DNA from: CAJPNN01 sp041844735
Lineage (GTDB): Bacteria > Bacillota > Clostridia > Peptostreptococcales > Anaerovoracaceae
Reading direction: 5' to 3'
Length of the DNA stretch: 13,362 nt
Assembly (NCBI GenBank): GCA_041844735.1
Contig: JBGZBP010000041.1
Location: 1-13,362, forward strand
Shown here one piece after another: positions 6,129 through 13,362 of the stretch. The notes under the pieces were generated by a model that had not been told where the DNA came from, made no database searches, and was given only the letters and a program-made list of their open reading frames with translations. Numbering within the stretch: the first letter of the stretch is position 1; the number at the start of each line of letters is the position of its first letter. Made by a program: the position numbers and the translations under genes.

Positions 6129-7763
6129 ATGGAAAATATGTTTTGTTATCAGTGTCAGGAAACGGCAGGAAATAAAGGATGTAAGGTTATGGGAGTTTGC
6201 GGCAAGACCCCTGAGGTAGCTGCGGCACAGGATTTTCTTGTTTGGCATACAAAAGGGTTGGCGATGATTTGCACGGAAATGAGAAAGCAGGGACTGGAAA
6301 TTTCAAAGGAACTTAATCATTTGGTTACATATAATTTATTTGTGACTATAACAAATGCAAACTTTGATATTGACTTCATCAACAAACAGATTGAGAAGAC
6401 AATTATTGCAAAAGAAAATTTACTTAGAGGTACGGCAAATATAAAAAATCTGCCGGAGGCAGCTACGGATGTAAACAGAGACAGGGAATATTGGGCGACT
6501 AAGAGCAGAACGGTAGGGGTGCAGGCCACAGAGAATGAAGATATCAGAAGCTTAAGAGAGCTTATAGTCTATGGACTGAAAGGACTATCGGCATATTCAA
6601 AGCATGCAAATGCATTGCTGAGAGATGATGAAGAAATAGATCAATTCATACAGGAAGCATTGACAAAGACCTTGGACGATACTATGAGTGTTGATGAGTT
6701 GGTGGCACTTACCCTAAAGACCGGAGAGTTCGGAGTTAAGGGTATGGCGTTGCTTGATGAGGCCAACAGAGGCACTTACGGAAACCCTGAGATAACGCAG
6801 GTTTCTATCGGTGTAGGTAAGAAGCCGGGGATTCTGATTTCCGGACATGACTTAAGAGACTTGGAGATGCTGCTTGAGCAGACTAAGGGAACAGGAGTGG
6901 ACGTATATACACACTCGGAGATGCTGCCTGCGAATTATTATCCGTTATTTAAAAAGTATGATAACCTCGTAGGTAACTACGGTAATGCATGGTGGCAGCA
7001 GGCAACGGAATTTGAAAGCTTCGGCGGACCGATATTGATGACAACAAACTGCATTGTTCCCGTTAAGGAAAGCTATAAGCATAGACTGTTTACAACGGGT
7101 GCGGCGGGATATCCGGGCTGTAGACATATTCCGGGAGAAATTGGCGAAACTAAAGATTTTTCTGAAATAATAGAACTTGCAAAGGTATGTAAACCTCCGA
7201 AAGAAATAGAAACAGGACACATTGTGGGCGGATTTGCCCATGAGCAGGTATTTGCACTGGCGGACAAGGTAGTGGATGCGGTTAAATCGGGAGCTATAAG
7301 AAAGTTTGTCGTGATGGCAGGTTGTGACGGCAGAATGAAAGGCAGGTCGTATTATGAGGAATTTGCTAAGGCGTTGCCTAAAGATACAGTCATATTGACA
7401 GCGGGATGTGCGAAATATCGATACAACAAATTGAACCTTGGCGATATAGGGGGAATCCCGAGAGTGCTGGATGCGGGACAGTGCAATGACTCATATTCAC
7501 TGGCACTTATAGCCTTAAAACTTAAAGAAGTCTTTGAACTGGCAGATATAAACGATCTTCCTATAGCGTACAATATTGCTTGGTATGAACAAAAGGCGGT
7601 GATAGTATTGCTGGCACTTTTATACCTTGGCGTCAAGAATATTCATCTTGGGCCAACTTTACCTGCTTTTCTTTCTCCGAATGTGGCACAGGTGCTTGTT
7701 GATAATTTCAAAATTTCGGGGATAGGAACAGTAGAAGAAGATATGAAAATATTCGAGATTTAA
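6129..7763 (+). CDS. hcp: Hydroxylamine reductase / hybrid-cluster protein, class I
   Basis: The 544-residue protein belongs to the hybrid-cluster protein family, cytoplasmic iron-sulfur enzymes linked to nitric oxide and hydroxylamine reduction. ATG 6129 is preferred over the GTG at 6114: GAGG (6116-6119) is correctly spaced for it, and the protein then begins MENMFCYQCQE, as is usual. Cys6-x2-Cys9-x8-Cys18-x5-Cys24 is the class I [4Fe-4S] pattern of strict anaerobes. The hybrid-cluster ligands are all present: His240 (GHDLRD), Glu264 (HSEMLPA), Cys308 (TNCIVP), Cys399 (MAGCDGR), Cys427 (TAGCAKYRYN), Cys452 (GQCNDSY), Glu487 and Lys489 (WYEQK). Their spacing follows the Desulfovibrio protein, with a constant offset of 4 and then 7 residues. 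It stands alone between its own promoter and terminator. No adjacent Hcr-type reductase is seen, so the electron donor is encoded elsewhere. Confidence 0.96.
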   Translation: MENMFCYQCQETAGNKGCKVMGVCGKTPEVAAAQDFLVWHTKGLAMICTEMRKQGLEISKELNHLVTYNLFVTITNANFDIDFINKQIEKTIIAKENLLRGTANIKNLPEAATDVNRDREYWATKSRTVGVQATENEDIRSLRELIVYGLKGLSAYSKHANALLRDDEEIDQFIQEALTKTLDDTMSVDELVALTLKTGEFGVKGMALLDEANRGTYGNPEITQVSIGVGKKPGILISGHDLRDLEMLLEQTKGTGVDVYTHSEMLPANYYPLFKKYDNLVGNYGNAWWQQATEFESFGGPILMTTNCIVPVKESYKHRLFTTGAAGYPGCRHIPGEIGETKDFSEIIELAKVCKPPKEIETGHIVGGFAHEQVFALADKVVDAVKSGAIRKFVVMAGCDGRMKGRSYYEEFAKALPKDTVILTAGCAKYRYNKLNLGDIGGIPRVLDAGQCNDSYSLALIALKLKEVFELADINDLPIAYNIAWYEQKAVIVLLALLYLGVKNIHLGPTLPAFLSPNVAQVLVDNFKISGIGTVEEDMKIFEI

Positions 7764-7792
7764 ATGTGGAAATAAAATAATAAATAAAAAGT

Positions 7793-7837
7793 AAAGCCGT
7801 TGCAACTTCGGGGACATGCCGAAGTTCAGCGGCTTTT
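7793..7837 (+). terminator. Long Rho-independent terminator after hcp
   Basis: A stem of 18 bp with a single bulged C (7803) forms between 7793-7811 and 7819-7836: AAAGCCGTTG with CAGCGGCTTT (one G-T pair), then AACTTCGG with CCGAAGTT, around the loop GGACATG. It ends in TTTT (7834-7837). The T-run is short but the stem is very strong, and its near symmetry could also serve the opposite strand. Confidence 0.88.
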
Positions 7838-7889
7838 GCATATTATATTATCATAAAATTTTACAGACAAAACGAAAAAAATATCCCGA

Positions 7890-7929
7890 TTAGACATTAT
7901 CCCTTTTAGACCTAGTTAGTCAAAGCTAA
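7890..7929 (+). promoter_or_regulatory. TTAGAC-type repeats upstream of the transport operon promoter
   Basis: TTAGAC occurs at 7890-7895 and 7906-7911, and TTAGTC at 7916-7921, all in the same orientation and ending just upstream of the -35 box at 7930. The last copy also forms an imperfect dyad TTAG-N6-CTAA (7916-7929). The placement suits an activator or repressor site, but I cannot assign a regulator family. Confidence 0.35.
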
Positions 7930-7958
7930 TTGAGAGGCAATTTTAAAAATGATAGAAT
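7930..7958 (+). promoter_or_regulatory. Promoter of the transport operon
   Basis: TTGAGA (7930-7935) and TAGAAT (7953-7958) are separated by exactly 17 bp, each one or two mismatches from consensus. Transcription would start near 7965, 48 bases before the first gene. Confidence 0.6.
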
Positions 7959-7965
7959 TATAACT

Positions 7966-7977
7966 ACTTTTAAAAGT
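7966..7977 (+). repeat. 12-bp palindrome at the transport operon transcription start
   Basis: ACTTTTAAAAGT is a perfect palindrome covering about +1 to +12 of the inferred transcript. A repressor bound here would block initiation. It is AT-rich and short, so chance is possible. Confidence 0.35.
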
Positions 7978-8012
7978 GAAGATTCTTAAATAATTCAGAC
8001 AGGAGGGATTTT

Positions 8013-9773
8013 ATGATTAATGTTTACAAAAAACTAATATCTTACGCAAGAGAAAAAAGCCATTTTGTTTTTTTTACAGTAATATTTTCTATTGTATCGG
8101 CATTATTGCAAATAGCGGCGTTTTACTACTTGTACTTACTTTTAGAGAATATCATTATTTATAGCAATATGTATGACGCAAAGCAATATGCTTTCAAAAT
8201 AGCAGGATGTCTGGCAATAGGGGGACTTTTTTATTTCTGTTCCCTAATGATATCGCATTTATTTGCTTTCAGACTGGAAACCAATTTAAGGAAGTTCGGG
8301 ATAGACGGACTTACAAATTCGAGTTTTAAGTTTTTCGACCTTAATTCCTCCGGAAAAACAAGGAAGTTGATGGATGATAATGCGGCACAAACGCACATGG
8401 CGGTAGCCCATTTGATACCGGACAATACGGGTGCCATGATCATGCCTATTCTTGTTTTGGTTTTGGGATTTTTAATCGGTGTTCGAGTGGGAGCCGTGCT
8501 TTTGATTTTGGCGCTTATAAGTCTTCTTCTAATGAAATTTATGGTCGGAGAGAAAGATTTTATTAGGATTTATCAGGAATCGTTGGAAAAACTAAGCTCC
8601 GAAACAGTTGAATATATAAGGGGTATGCAGGTTGTTAAAATCTTCGGCATAGACGTTAGAAATTTTAAGGCATTAAATAACTCAATCAAGGAATATGCAA
8701 AACATGCTTTAGGATATTCTATGAGCTGCAAAAAGCCTTATGTGCTGTTTCAAGAATTGTTTTTTGGGCTTACCGCAATTTTAATCCCTATTGCACTGAT
8801 TTATTTAAATGTGGACAATTCACCAAAACGTATCAGCTTGGAACTGATTATGATATTTTTCCTAAGCGGAGTGTTATTTACTTATGTGATGAAAGTGATG
8901 TACCTTTCTATGTACATTTTCCAGGCGAGAGATGCTGTGGAGAAGCTTGAAAATCTTTATGAAGATATGCAAAAGGATGCCTTGGTATTTGGAAAAGAAA
9001 CAGAGTTTGATAATGTTGACATTGAGTTTGATAACGTCAGTTTCGGATACGGTGAAGACAAATTGGTAATAGATAAATTAAGCTTAAAGCTTGAACAAAA
9101 TAAATCTTATGCACTTGTCGGAGCATCGGGATCGGGCAAGACAACTGTTGCAAAACTGATTTCCGGTTTCTATAACGTAAATAGCGGAGAGATAAGAATC
9201 GGTGGTAAAAATATTACCTCTTACAGTAAAGAAGCATTGATTAGCAACATTGCATTCGTTTTTCAGGATTCAAAACTCTTTAAGACGACGATATATGAAA
9301 ATGTTATGATTGCAAACAAAAATGCAAGCAGGGAAGAAGTCATGGAAGCTATGCGATTGGCAGGCGTAGACAAGATAGTAAGTAAGTTTAAAAATGGAGA
9401 AAATACAATTATAGGATCAAAAGGTGTTTACCTTTCGGGTGGAGAGAAACAGAGAATCGCCATTGCAAGAGCAATTTTGAAAAATGCCGACATCGTTATA
9501 TTTGATGAGGCAAGTGCAGCAATAGATCCTGACAATGAACATGAACTGCAAAAAGCTTTTTCCAACCTTATGAAAGAAAAAACCGTTATTATGATTGCTC
9601 ATAGGCTAACCACAATAAGAAATGTGGACGAAATTTTAGTTTTTGACGGTGGAAAAATCATAGAGAGGGGAAGCGATGCAGAATTGATGGAAAAAGATAC
9701 TGCCTATAAGCGATTCCAAGAAATATATAAAATTGCAAATGATTGGAGGGTTGTAGATGAGAAGGCTGTTTAA
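8013..9773 (+). CDS. ABC half-transporter, exporter fold (permease plus ATPase), YbtP/IrtA-like
   Basis: The 586-residue protein has an N-terminal six-helix membrane domain (about 15-310) fused to a nucleotide-binding domain (about 335-575). The ATPase motifs are complete: Walker A GASGSGKTT (370-378), Q-loop FQDSK, signature LSGGEKQR (474-481), Walker B DIVIFDE with catalytic Glu499, D-loop AAID and switch His530. The membrane domain contains AVAHLIPD after a SGKTRKLM segment, reminiscent of the YbtPQ/IrtAB group. That group has the exporter fold but imports metal-siderophore complexes, so import is the favoured, though unproven, direction. AGGAGG lies 6 bases before ATG. The gene overlaps the next by 17 bp, and the pair very likely forms a heterodimer. 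A multidrug exporter is the main alternative. Confidence 0.9.
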   Translation: MINVYKKLISYAREKSHFVFFTVIFSIVSALLQIAAFYYLYLLLENIIIYSNMYDAKQYAFKIAGCLAIGGLFYFCSLMISHLFAFRLETNLRKFGIDGLTNSSFKFFDLNSSGKTRKLMDDNAAQTHMAVAHLIPDNTGAMIMPILVLVLGFLIGVRVGAVLLILALISLLLMKFMVGEKDFIRIYQESLEKLSSETVEYIRGMQVVKIFGIDVRNFKALNNSIKEYAKHALGYSMSCKKPYVLFQELFFGLTAILIPIALIYLNVDNSPKRISLELIMIFFLSGVLFTYVMKVMYLSMYIFQARDAVEKLENLYEDMQKDALVFGKETEFDNVDIEFDNVSFGYGEDKLVIDKLSLKLEQNKSYALVGASGSGKTTVAKLISGFYNVNSGEIRIGGKNITSYSKEALISNIAFVFQDSKLFKTTIYENVMIANKNASREEVMEAMRLAGVDKIVSKFKNGENTIIGSKGVYLSGGEKQRIAIARAILKNADIVIFDEASAAIDPDNEHELQKAFSNLMKEKTVIMIAHRLTTIRNVDEILVFDGGKIIERGSDAELMEKDTAYKRFQEIYKIANDWRVVDEKAV

Positions 9774-11478
9774 AGAAAAATTCGCCTTGACGGATCAGGG
9801 CGCAAAAGATCTTATGAAATCAAGTATGGCAACATTTATTGCCTATTTAACTAATATGATACCTGCAATATTGCTGATGGTTTTTTTTGAAAAAACACTA
9901 CTTATGAAGGTACACAGTAACTTGCTTTATTATTTATTTTGCGGCGGAACAATTATTTTGATGTATGTTGTTTTGAGCATAGAATATAACTCTCTTTATA
10001 ATGCGACATTTAAGGAAAGCGAAAATATAAGAATTGATATTGCAAGAAGAATGAGTGACTTGCCGCTTTCATATTTCTCAAAGCACGATTTGACGGATCT
10101 TGCTCAAACTATCATGGCGGATGTAGCGGCTCTTGAGCACGCACTATCTCATGCAGTTGCAAAGATACTTGGATTTGCAGTGTTCTTCGTTTTAATTTCA
10201 ATATTGCTGCTTTGTGGAAATGTTACACTGGGGCTATGTGTTCTGGGGCCGGTACTAGTATACTTTTTATTGATAATGCTTTCCAAGAAAATTCAGAGGA
10301 ACAGTTTTGATAAATATTATCAAAAACTAAGAAAAAACTCCGACAGTTTTCAAGAGGCTATAGAGCTTCAAATGGAAATACAAAGTTTTGGCAGAAGCAA
10401 GGATATGAGAGAAAGACTTTACAAGGAAGTGGAGGAAGCGGAAAAAATTCATATTGTATCCGAGGTTGCACCGGCTACAACGCTTAATGTAGCGAACTTG
10501 GTTCTTTACCTTGCACATATATTTGTAGTTGTTGTCGGAACAACACTTGTCATAGAGGGAACTGTTAACATTTTGTACTTCTTGGGATATTTGCTTGCAG
10601 CAATAAAGATTAAAGAAGGAGCAGAGGGAGCCTCAATGAACATGGCGGAGATGTTTTACGTAGGTTCCATGATTAAAAGGATAAAAGAAATACGTAATGC
10701 TGAAACACAAAAGGGTAAAGACGAAGAATTATCCGGCTTTGATATTGAACTGAGAAATGTTTCGTTCTCTTATGACGGAGACACACAGGTCTTGGAGGAC
10801 ATAAGTTTTGTTGCCAAGCAAAATGAGGTGACGGCACTGGTTGGAAAAAGTGGATGCGGCAAAACAAGTATTTTAAGGTTGGTATCCAGACTTTATGACG
10901 TGACGGGAGGGGAAATACTTATAGACAACAAAAACATACAAAACATTTCCACAAAATCACTTTTTGATAAAGTTTCCATCGTTTTTCAGGATGTAACACT
11001 GTTCAATACCTCAATATTGGAGAACATAAGGATAGGAAGAATGGACGCCGGAGATGAAGAGGTAAAAGAAGCGGCAAGGCTTGCAAATTGCGAAGAGTTT
11101 ATTGAACGACTTGAACATGGGTATGATACTTTTATAGGAGAAAACGGGGCAAATTTGTCCGGAGGAGAAAGACAGAGACTTTCGATAGCACGTGCATTTT
11201 TGAAGAATGCGCCTATTATCATATTGGATGAAATTGCAGCCTCACTTGATGTTGAAAATGAGAAGAAAATACAGGAGAGCTTAAATAAATTGACTAAGAA
11301 CAAAACTGTTTTGATAATTTCGCATCGAATGAAGTCGATTCAGAATGTGGATAAAATTGTTGTTATTGAAAATGGTAAGGTCGAGGCATCAGGAAAGCAT
11401 GAAGAGCTGTTGGAAAAATCGGAAGTATATAAGGACCTGATAAATAAAACCGCCTTGGCTGAAAACTTTATTTATTAG
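9757..11478 (+). CDS. ABC half-transporter, exporter fold, partner of the preceding gene (YbtQ/IrtB-like)
   Basis: The 573-residue protein repeats the architecture of its neighbour: a six-helix membrane domain (about 20-305) and an ATPase domain (about 328-565). Walker A is GKSGCGKTS (363-371), signature LSGGERQR (467-474), Walker B IIILDE with catalytic Glu492, D-loop AASLD and switch His523. Unlike many heterodimeric exporters, neither subunit has lost its catalytic glutamate or signature, so both ATP sites should be active. GGAGGG (9745-9750) lies inside the end of the upstream gene, and the 17-bp overlap implies translational coupling. The next gene follows after 25 bp. The association with ECF genes downstream argues for uptake rather than drug export; this is inference from context. 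Confidence 0.9.
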   Translation: MRRLFKEKFALTDQGAKDLMKSSMATFIAYLTNMIPAILLMVFFEKTLLMKVHSNLLYYLFCGGTIILMYVVLSIEYNSLYNATFKESENIRIDIARRMSDLPLSYFSKHDLTDLAQTIMADVAALEHALSHAVAKILGFAVFFVLISILLLCGNVTLGLCVLGPVLVYFLLIMLSKKIQRNSFDKYYQKLRKNSDSFQEAIELQMEIQSFGRSKDMRERLYKEVEEAEKIHIVSEVAPATTLNVANLVLYLAHIFVVVVGTTLVIEGTVNILYFLGYLLAAIKIKEGAEGASMNMAEMFYVGSMIKRIKEIRNAETQKGKDEELSGFDIELRNVSFSYDGDTQVLEDISFVAKQNEVTALVGKSGCGKTSILRLVSRLYDVTGGEILIDNKNIQNISTKSLFDKVSIVFQDVTLFNTSILENIRIGRMDAGDEEVKEAARLANCEEFIERLEHGYDTFIGENGANLSGGERQRLSIARAFLKNAPIIILDEIAASLDVENEKKIQESLNKLTKNKTVLIISHRMKSIQNVDKIVVIENGKVEASGKHEELLEKSEVYKDLINKTALAENFIY

Positions 11479-11503
11479 TCGTGAATAAAAGGAGTATTTT
11501 AAT

Positions 11504-12085
11504 ATGGATAGTAAACTAAAAGTAAAAGATCTTGTAACAATAGGAGTTTTTACGGTAATATATTTTGCTGTGATGTTTGCGGTAGGGATGATAGGGCTGA
11601 TTCCTATTATGTTCCTGATATACCCGACAGTGCTGGGAGTAGTATCAGGAATAATAATTTTGTTGTTTATGGCAAAAGTTCAAAAAGCGGGGGCACTCTT
11701 TATTCTTGGCATGTTGAGCCCGTTAATCATGTTTGCTATGGGACATACATATGTACTTTTTATTCATGCACTGATTATAGTAACTATAGCGGAACTTTTG
11801 AGAAAAGCAGGAGGATACAAATCCCTTAAATTCAATATGATTTCATTCGCTATATTCAACACATGGATTTGCGGATCGCTAATGCAAATGTTACTGGTAA
11901 AGGACAGATATATGGAAATGTGTATGAAGACGATGGGCGAAGAATATACAAGAAAACTTGAAAATCTTGTTACCTATTCTAATATGGCACTGGTTTATCT
12001 GGGAGCAATAATAGGCGGGGTTGTCGGAGCCTATATAGGCAAGGCTTTTTTGAAAAAGCATTTTGAAAAAGCGGGTATAGTATAA
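11504..12085 (+). CDS. ECF transporter S component, MptD/Trep_Strep family
   Basis: This small, very hydrophobic 193-residue protein shows about six membrane segments (roughly residues 10-33, 35-56, 60-80, 82-97, 107-130 and 155-182). Its start MDSKLKVKDLVTIGVFTVIYFAVMF and its length fit the MptD/Trep_Strep group of substrate-binding S components of energy-coupling-factor importers. The S component binds the small-molecule ligand in the membrane and hands it through by toppling within the complex with the T component and ATPases. The group's ligand is not established to my knowledge. Start ATG 11504 has AAGGAG 9 bases upstream, and the gene follows the ABC pair after 25 bp. Its stop TAA overlaps the start of the T gene (TAATG), so the three ECF genes should be made together. 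Confidence 0.8.
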   Translation: MDSKLKVKDLVTIGVFTVIYFAVMFAVGMIGLIPIMFLIYPTVLGVVSGIIILLFMAKVQKAGALFILGMLSPLIMFAMGHTYVLFIHALIIVTIAELLRKAGGYKSLKFNMISFAIFNTWICGSLMQMLLVKDRYMEMCMKTMGEEYTRKLENLVTYSNMALVYLGAIIGGVVGAYIGKAFLKKHFEKAGIV

Positions 12086-12771
12086 TGCTCGGGGGTTTGA
12101 GTAATCCGTGCAACCCGAATCCGATCACAAAACTATGTGTAACATTTCTTATGGGATTTACCGCCCTAAATCAAATAAATATTTACTTTGAGTGGGGGAT
12201 AGTTCTTATAATTGCGTTTCTTTTTTATAAAAACGGATTTGGTAAAGATGCCATGAAAAGTATAATATTTTTCGGACTGCTTTCATTTTTGCTGAGTTTT
12301 AAGATGCTTGAGGAGACAAATCCCGGAGTGAAAATGCTTTTCATTTTAGTGATTGTAGTTAGAATATTTTATCTCCCTTTCCTTGCAGGCAAATTTTTGA
12401 TAAAAACATCCGATGTCGGCAGCATAATATCGTCTATGGATAAAATAAAATTTTCGAGAAATATATCAATCCCCGTTGCAGTGATGTTCAGATTTTTCCC
12501 TTCATTTAAGGAGGAAAAGCAGAACATAAAACTTGCGATGAAAATAAGAGGCATAAACCCCAAAAACCCTTTTTTATATATTAAATATGTAGCGGTTCCG
12601 CTTCTTGTTATCTCGTCCAACATAGCTGATGACATCGCAAGAGCGGCAGAAACCCGAGCAATAGAGAACCCTATAAAGAAAACAAGGTATATAGATATAA
12701 AATTGAAGCCTGTCGATTTTGTTTATGCACTACTAACAGTAGCTATTGTTATAGGAGGATGGCATATATGA
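12085..12771 (+). CDS. ECF transporter T component (CbiQ/EcfT family transmembrane protein)
   Basis: The 228-residue membrane protein couples the S component to the ATPases in an ECF importer. It has about five hydrophobic segments, and its cytosolic region carries the family's two short coupling motifs: AMKIRGI (Arg155-Gly156) and AETRAIE (around Arg191), followed by the usual NPIKKTRY stretch. The second motif has Arg-Ala in place of the common Arg-Gly. It starts at ATG 12085, which overlaps the S-gene stop by one base; the ribosome site is weak, so re-initiation after the S gene is likely. It overlaps the ATPase gene by 4 bp (ATGA). It looks dedicated to this operon (group I arrangement) rather than being a shared EcfT. 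Confidence 0.87.
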   Translation: MLGGLSNPCNPNPITKLCVTFLMGFTALNQINIYFEWGIVLIIAFLFYKNGFGKDAMKSIIFFGLLSFLLSFKMLEETNPGVKMLFILVIVVRIFYLPFLAGKFLIKTSDVGSIISSMDKIKFSRNISIPVAVMFRFFPSFKEEKQNIKLAMKIRGINPKNPFLYIKYVAVPLLVISSNIADDIARAAETRAIENPIKKTRYIDIKLKPVDFVYALLTVAIVIGGWHI

Positions 12772-13362
12772 TAGAAATGAAAAATGTGACTCTGTCCTAT
12801 AAAAATAATATGGAAGTGCTAAAAGATATTTCATTAAGTGTTGCAAAAGGGGAAAGCGTTTTATTTACAGGAGAAAGCGGAAGCGGAAAATCCTCTATTA
12901 TTAACTCCATCAACGGTCTATCCGTAAAGTACGACGGAGGGATAATGGGTGGAGAGATAACGATATCGGGAAAGCCCGTTAAAAATCTCGAGCTCTATGA
13001 AATTGCAATGTTGATTTCAAATGTATTCCAAAATCCTAAAACCCATTTTTTCAATGTGAACACTACAATAGAATTGCTTTTCTATTTGGAAAATATCGGG
13101 TTATCAAGAGAAGAAATGGACAAAAGAATGAAAGATATGTTGGAAATTTTTCCTATAGAACATCTTTTGAACAAAGACATTTTTAAACTTTCAGGAGGAG
13201 AGAAACAAATTCTTTGTATAGCAGCCAGTTATATAGCGGGGACGGAGACAGTCGTTTTGGATGAACCGTCTTCAAACCTTGATAATAAAAACATTGATAT
13301 AGTGACGGAAATGCTAATGAAGCTTAAAAATAAAGGCATAACTCTAATTATTTCCGAGCACA
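12768..13362 (+). CDS. ECF transporter ATPase (EcfA/CbiO-like), 3' end outside window
   Basis: The first 198 codons of an ATP-binding protein are present. ATG 12768 sits 9 bases after AGGAGG (12753-12758) and overlaps the T-gene stop as ATGA. Walker A is GESGSGKSS (35-43), the Q-loop is VFQNPKTHFFN, the signature is LSGGEKQ, and Walker B with catalytic Glu is TVVLDEPSSNLD. The window ends just after the switch histidine in IISEH. The Q-loop sequence resembles the Q-(N/D)-P-x-x-x-F-F pattern of ECF ATPases. It would drive the adjacent S and T proteins. ATPases of this group may be single (about 270 residues) or tandem two-domain proteins (about 450-500); the window cannot tell which. Confidence 0.88.
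   Translation, partial: MIEMKNVTLSYKNNMEVLKDISLSVAKGESVLFTGESGSGKSSIINSINGLSVKYDGGIMGGEITISGKPVKNLELYEIAMLISNVFQNPKTHFFNVNTTIELLFYLENIGLSREEMDKRMKDMLEIFPIEHLLNKDIFKLSGGEKQILCIAASYIAGTETVVLDEPSSNLDNKNIDIVTEMLMKLKNKGITLIISEH

Noticed and set aside
7945..7965. Possible Fur box near the transport operon promoter (TGATAGAATTATAA)
   Set aside because: Compared with the 7-1-7 Fur pattern it matches only the first half, and the second half is not the inverted copy.

Overview
The window reads as chromosome of a low-GC, strictly anaerobic Gram-positive bacterium (Clostridia-type Firmicutes). The signs are AGGAGG-type ribosome sites, AT-rich intergenic DNA, a class I hybrid-cluster protein with the anaerobe-type N-terminal cysteine spacing, a CoA-acylating aldehyde dehydrogenase and an LPXTG wall-anchored surface protein. 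I cannot name the genus from sequence alone. All recognisable genes lie on the + strand, and no rRNA, tRNA, transposon, CRISPR array or integration site was seen.

Left part (1-2100): the 3' end of a probable saccharopine-dehydrogenase-like gene, then an acylating aldehyde dehydrogenase. No terminator separates them, so they probably share a transcript. A perfect 9-bp hairpin sits directly before the dehydrogenase ribosome site. The unit ends at a good intrinsic terminator (2066-2098).

Middle (2160-7840): three independent single-gene units. The first is a sortase-anchored adhesin with SpaA and CnaB isopeptide domains, behind an extended -10 promoter and a leader of about 170 nt. The second is enolase (eno), with its own promoter and terminator. 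The third is the hybrid-cluster protein (hcp), with a perfect 18-bp CRP/FNR-type palindrome centred 41.5 bp upstream of the inferred transcription start, followed by a long terminator.

Right part (7890-13362, continuing past the end): one tightly packed transport operon. Two exporter-fold ABC half-transporters overlap by 17 bp. They are followed by an MptD/Trep_Strep-type ECF S component, an ECF T component (1-bp overlap) and an ECF ATPase (4-bp overlap, cut by the window end). Both exporter-type ATPases look catalytically intact. The first resembles the YbtPQ/IrtAB group, which imports metal-siderophore complexes despite the exporter fold. The operon is therefore best read as a two-transporter uptake system for a metal chelate or another small ligand; the substrate is not shown by the sequence. 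Its promoter region carries three TTAGAC-like repeats and a 12-bp palindrome, suggesting dedicated regulation.
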